Assembly: GCA_002430925.1 (NCBI GenBank)
Contig: DJDD01000089.1
Location: forward strand, 14,226-20,596
DNA length: 6,371 nucleotides
Direction: 5' to 3'
Source of the DNA: Flavobacteriales bacterium UBA5933
GTDB lineage: Bacteria > Bacteroidota > Bacteroidia > Flavobacteriales > Weeksellaceae
Part shown: positions 6,344 to 6,371 of the stretch, in pieces
Layout of the letters: each line of letters begins with the position of its first letter
Numbering within the stretch: the stretch's first letter is position 1
The notes under the pieces: generated by a model
What the model saw: the letters and a program-made list of their open reading frames with translations, nothing else
Told to the model about the DNA's origin: nothing
Databases searched by the model: none
Made by a program: the position numbers and the translations under genes

Positions 6344-6350
6344 CAGAAAC

Positions 6351-6371
6351 AAAAAGAGGCTGTCTCAAAAG
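6351..6371 (+). other. Half of a terminator hairpin or an insertion-sequence end, cut by window edge
   Basis: AAAAAGAGGCTGTCTC followed by AAAAG runs into the edge 8 bases after the third tRNA. If GAGACAGCCTC and T-rich sequence follow, this is the left arm of the tRNA operon terminator. The GAGGCTGTCTCAAAAG string also resembles, from memory, terminal inverted repeats of some Bacteroidota insertion sequences. The window does not allow a choice. Confidence 0.4.

Larger units (their letters stand above)
6024..6344 (+). repeat. Tandem 120-bp repeat carrying the tRNA-His genes
   Basis: The unit is an 81-base block holding the tRNA (6024-6104, 6144-6224, 6264-6344) plus a 39-base spacer (6105-6143 and 6225-6263). 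The three blocks are identical, and the two spacers differ only at T6127 versus C6247. In the first spacer TAAAACT (6105-6111) can pair with AGTTTTA (6122-6128), and the single change weakens that pairing in the second. The pattern indicates recent tandem duplication or ongoing homogenisation. Confidence 0.95.

Noticed and set aside
6024..6344. Regular 120-bp repetition as a CRISPR-like array
   Set aside because: The repeated blocks are full tRNA-His genes and the spacers are nearly identical to each other, unlike CRISPR spacers.

Overview
The window looks like chromosomal DNA from a member of the Flavobacteriia (phylum Bacteroidota). The DNA is very AT-rich. Start sites lack strong Shine-Dalgarno sequences. 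A near-ideal Bacteroidota promoter (TTTG, 19 bases, TAnnTTTG) precedes the tRNA genes. The protein types are typical of the group: a TonB-dependent receptor ending in Phe, a PepSY membrane protein, a lipoprotein glutathione peroxidase and the bacillithiol enzyme BshB1. The genus cannot be fixed from sequence reading alone.

Layout, left to right. (1) 1-3310: a probable two-gene iron-uptake operon. It holds an outer-membrane TonB-dependent siderophore-type receptor, whose start codon begins one base before the window, and, two bases after its stop, a four-helix PepSY inner-membrane protein of the kind linked to siderophore reduction. A perfect AT-rich inverted repeat at 3322-3349 probably terminates it. 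(2) 3349-4470: a gene for a small exported TIMP/netrin-like protein with a Cys-Ser-Cys mature N-terminus and a C-terminal membrane helix. It lies between two related hairpin-forming intergenic elements in opposite orientations. (3) 4613-5916: a two-gene unit encoding a Cys-type glutathione peroxidase lipoprotein and BshB1, a deacetylase of bacillithiol synthesis, followed by a hairpin terminator. (4) 5960-6371: a promoter and three identical tRNA-His genes repeated at exactly 120 bp. The window ends inside a sequence that is either half of a terminator hairpin or an insertion-sequence end.

Functionally the window combines iron acquisition with thiol and peroxide defence. The receptor and PepSY protein would import a ferric chelate and help release the iron. 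The peroxidase and BshB1 concern peroxide removal and low-molecular-weight thiol supply. The TIMP-like protein has no known partner here. No complete mobile element, CRISPR array or clear new multigene system is visible. The most unusual items are the oppositely oriented repeat pair around the TIMP-like gene, that gene's architecture, and the tRNA-His array with a shared acceptor-stem mismatch.
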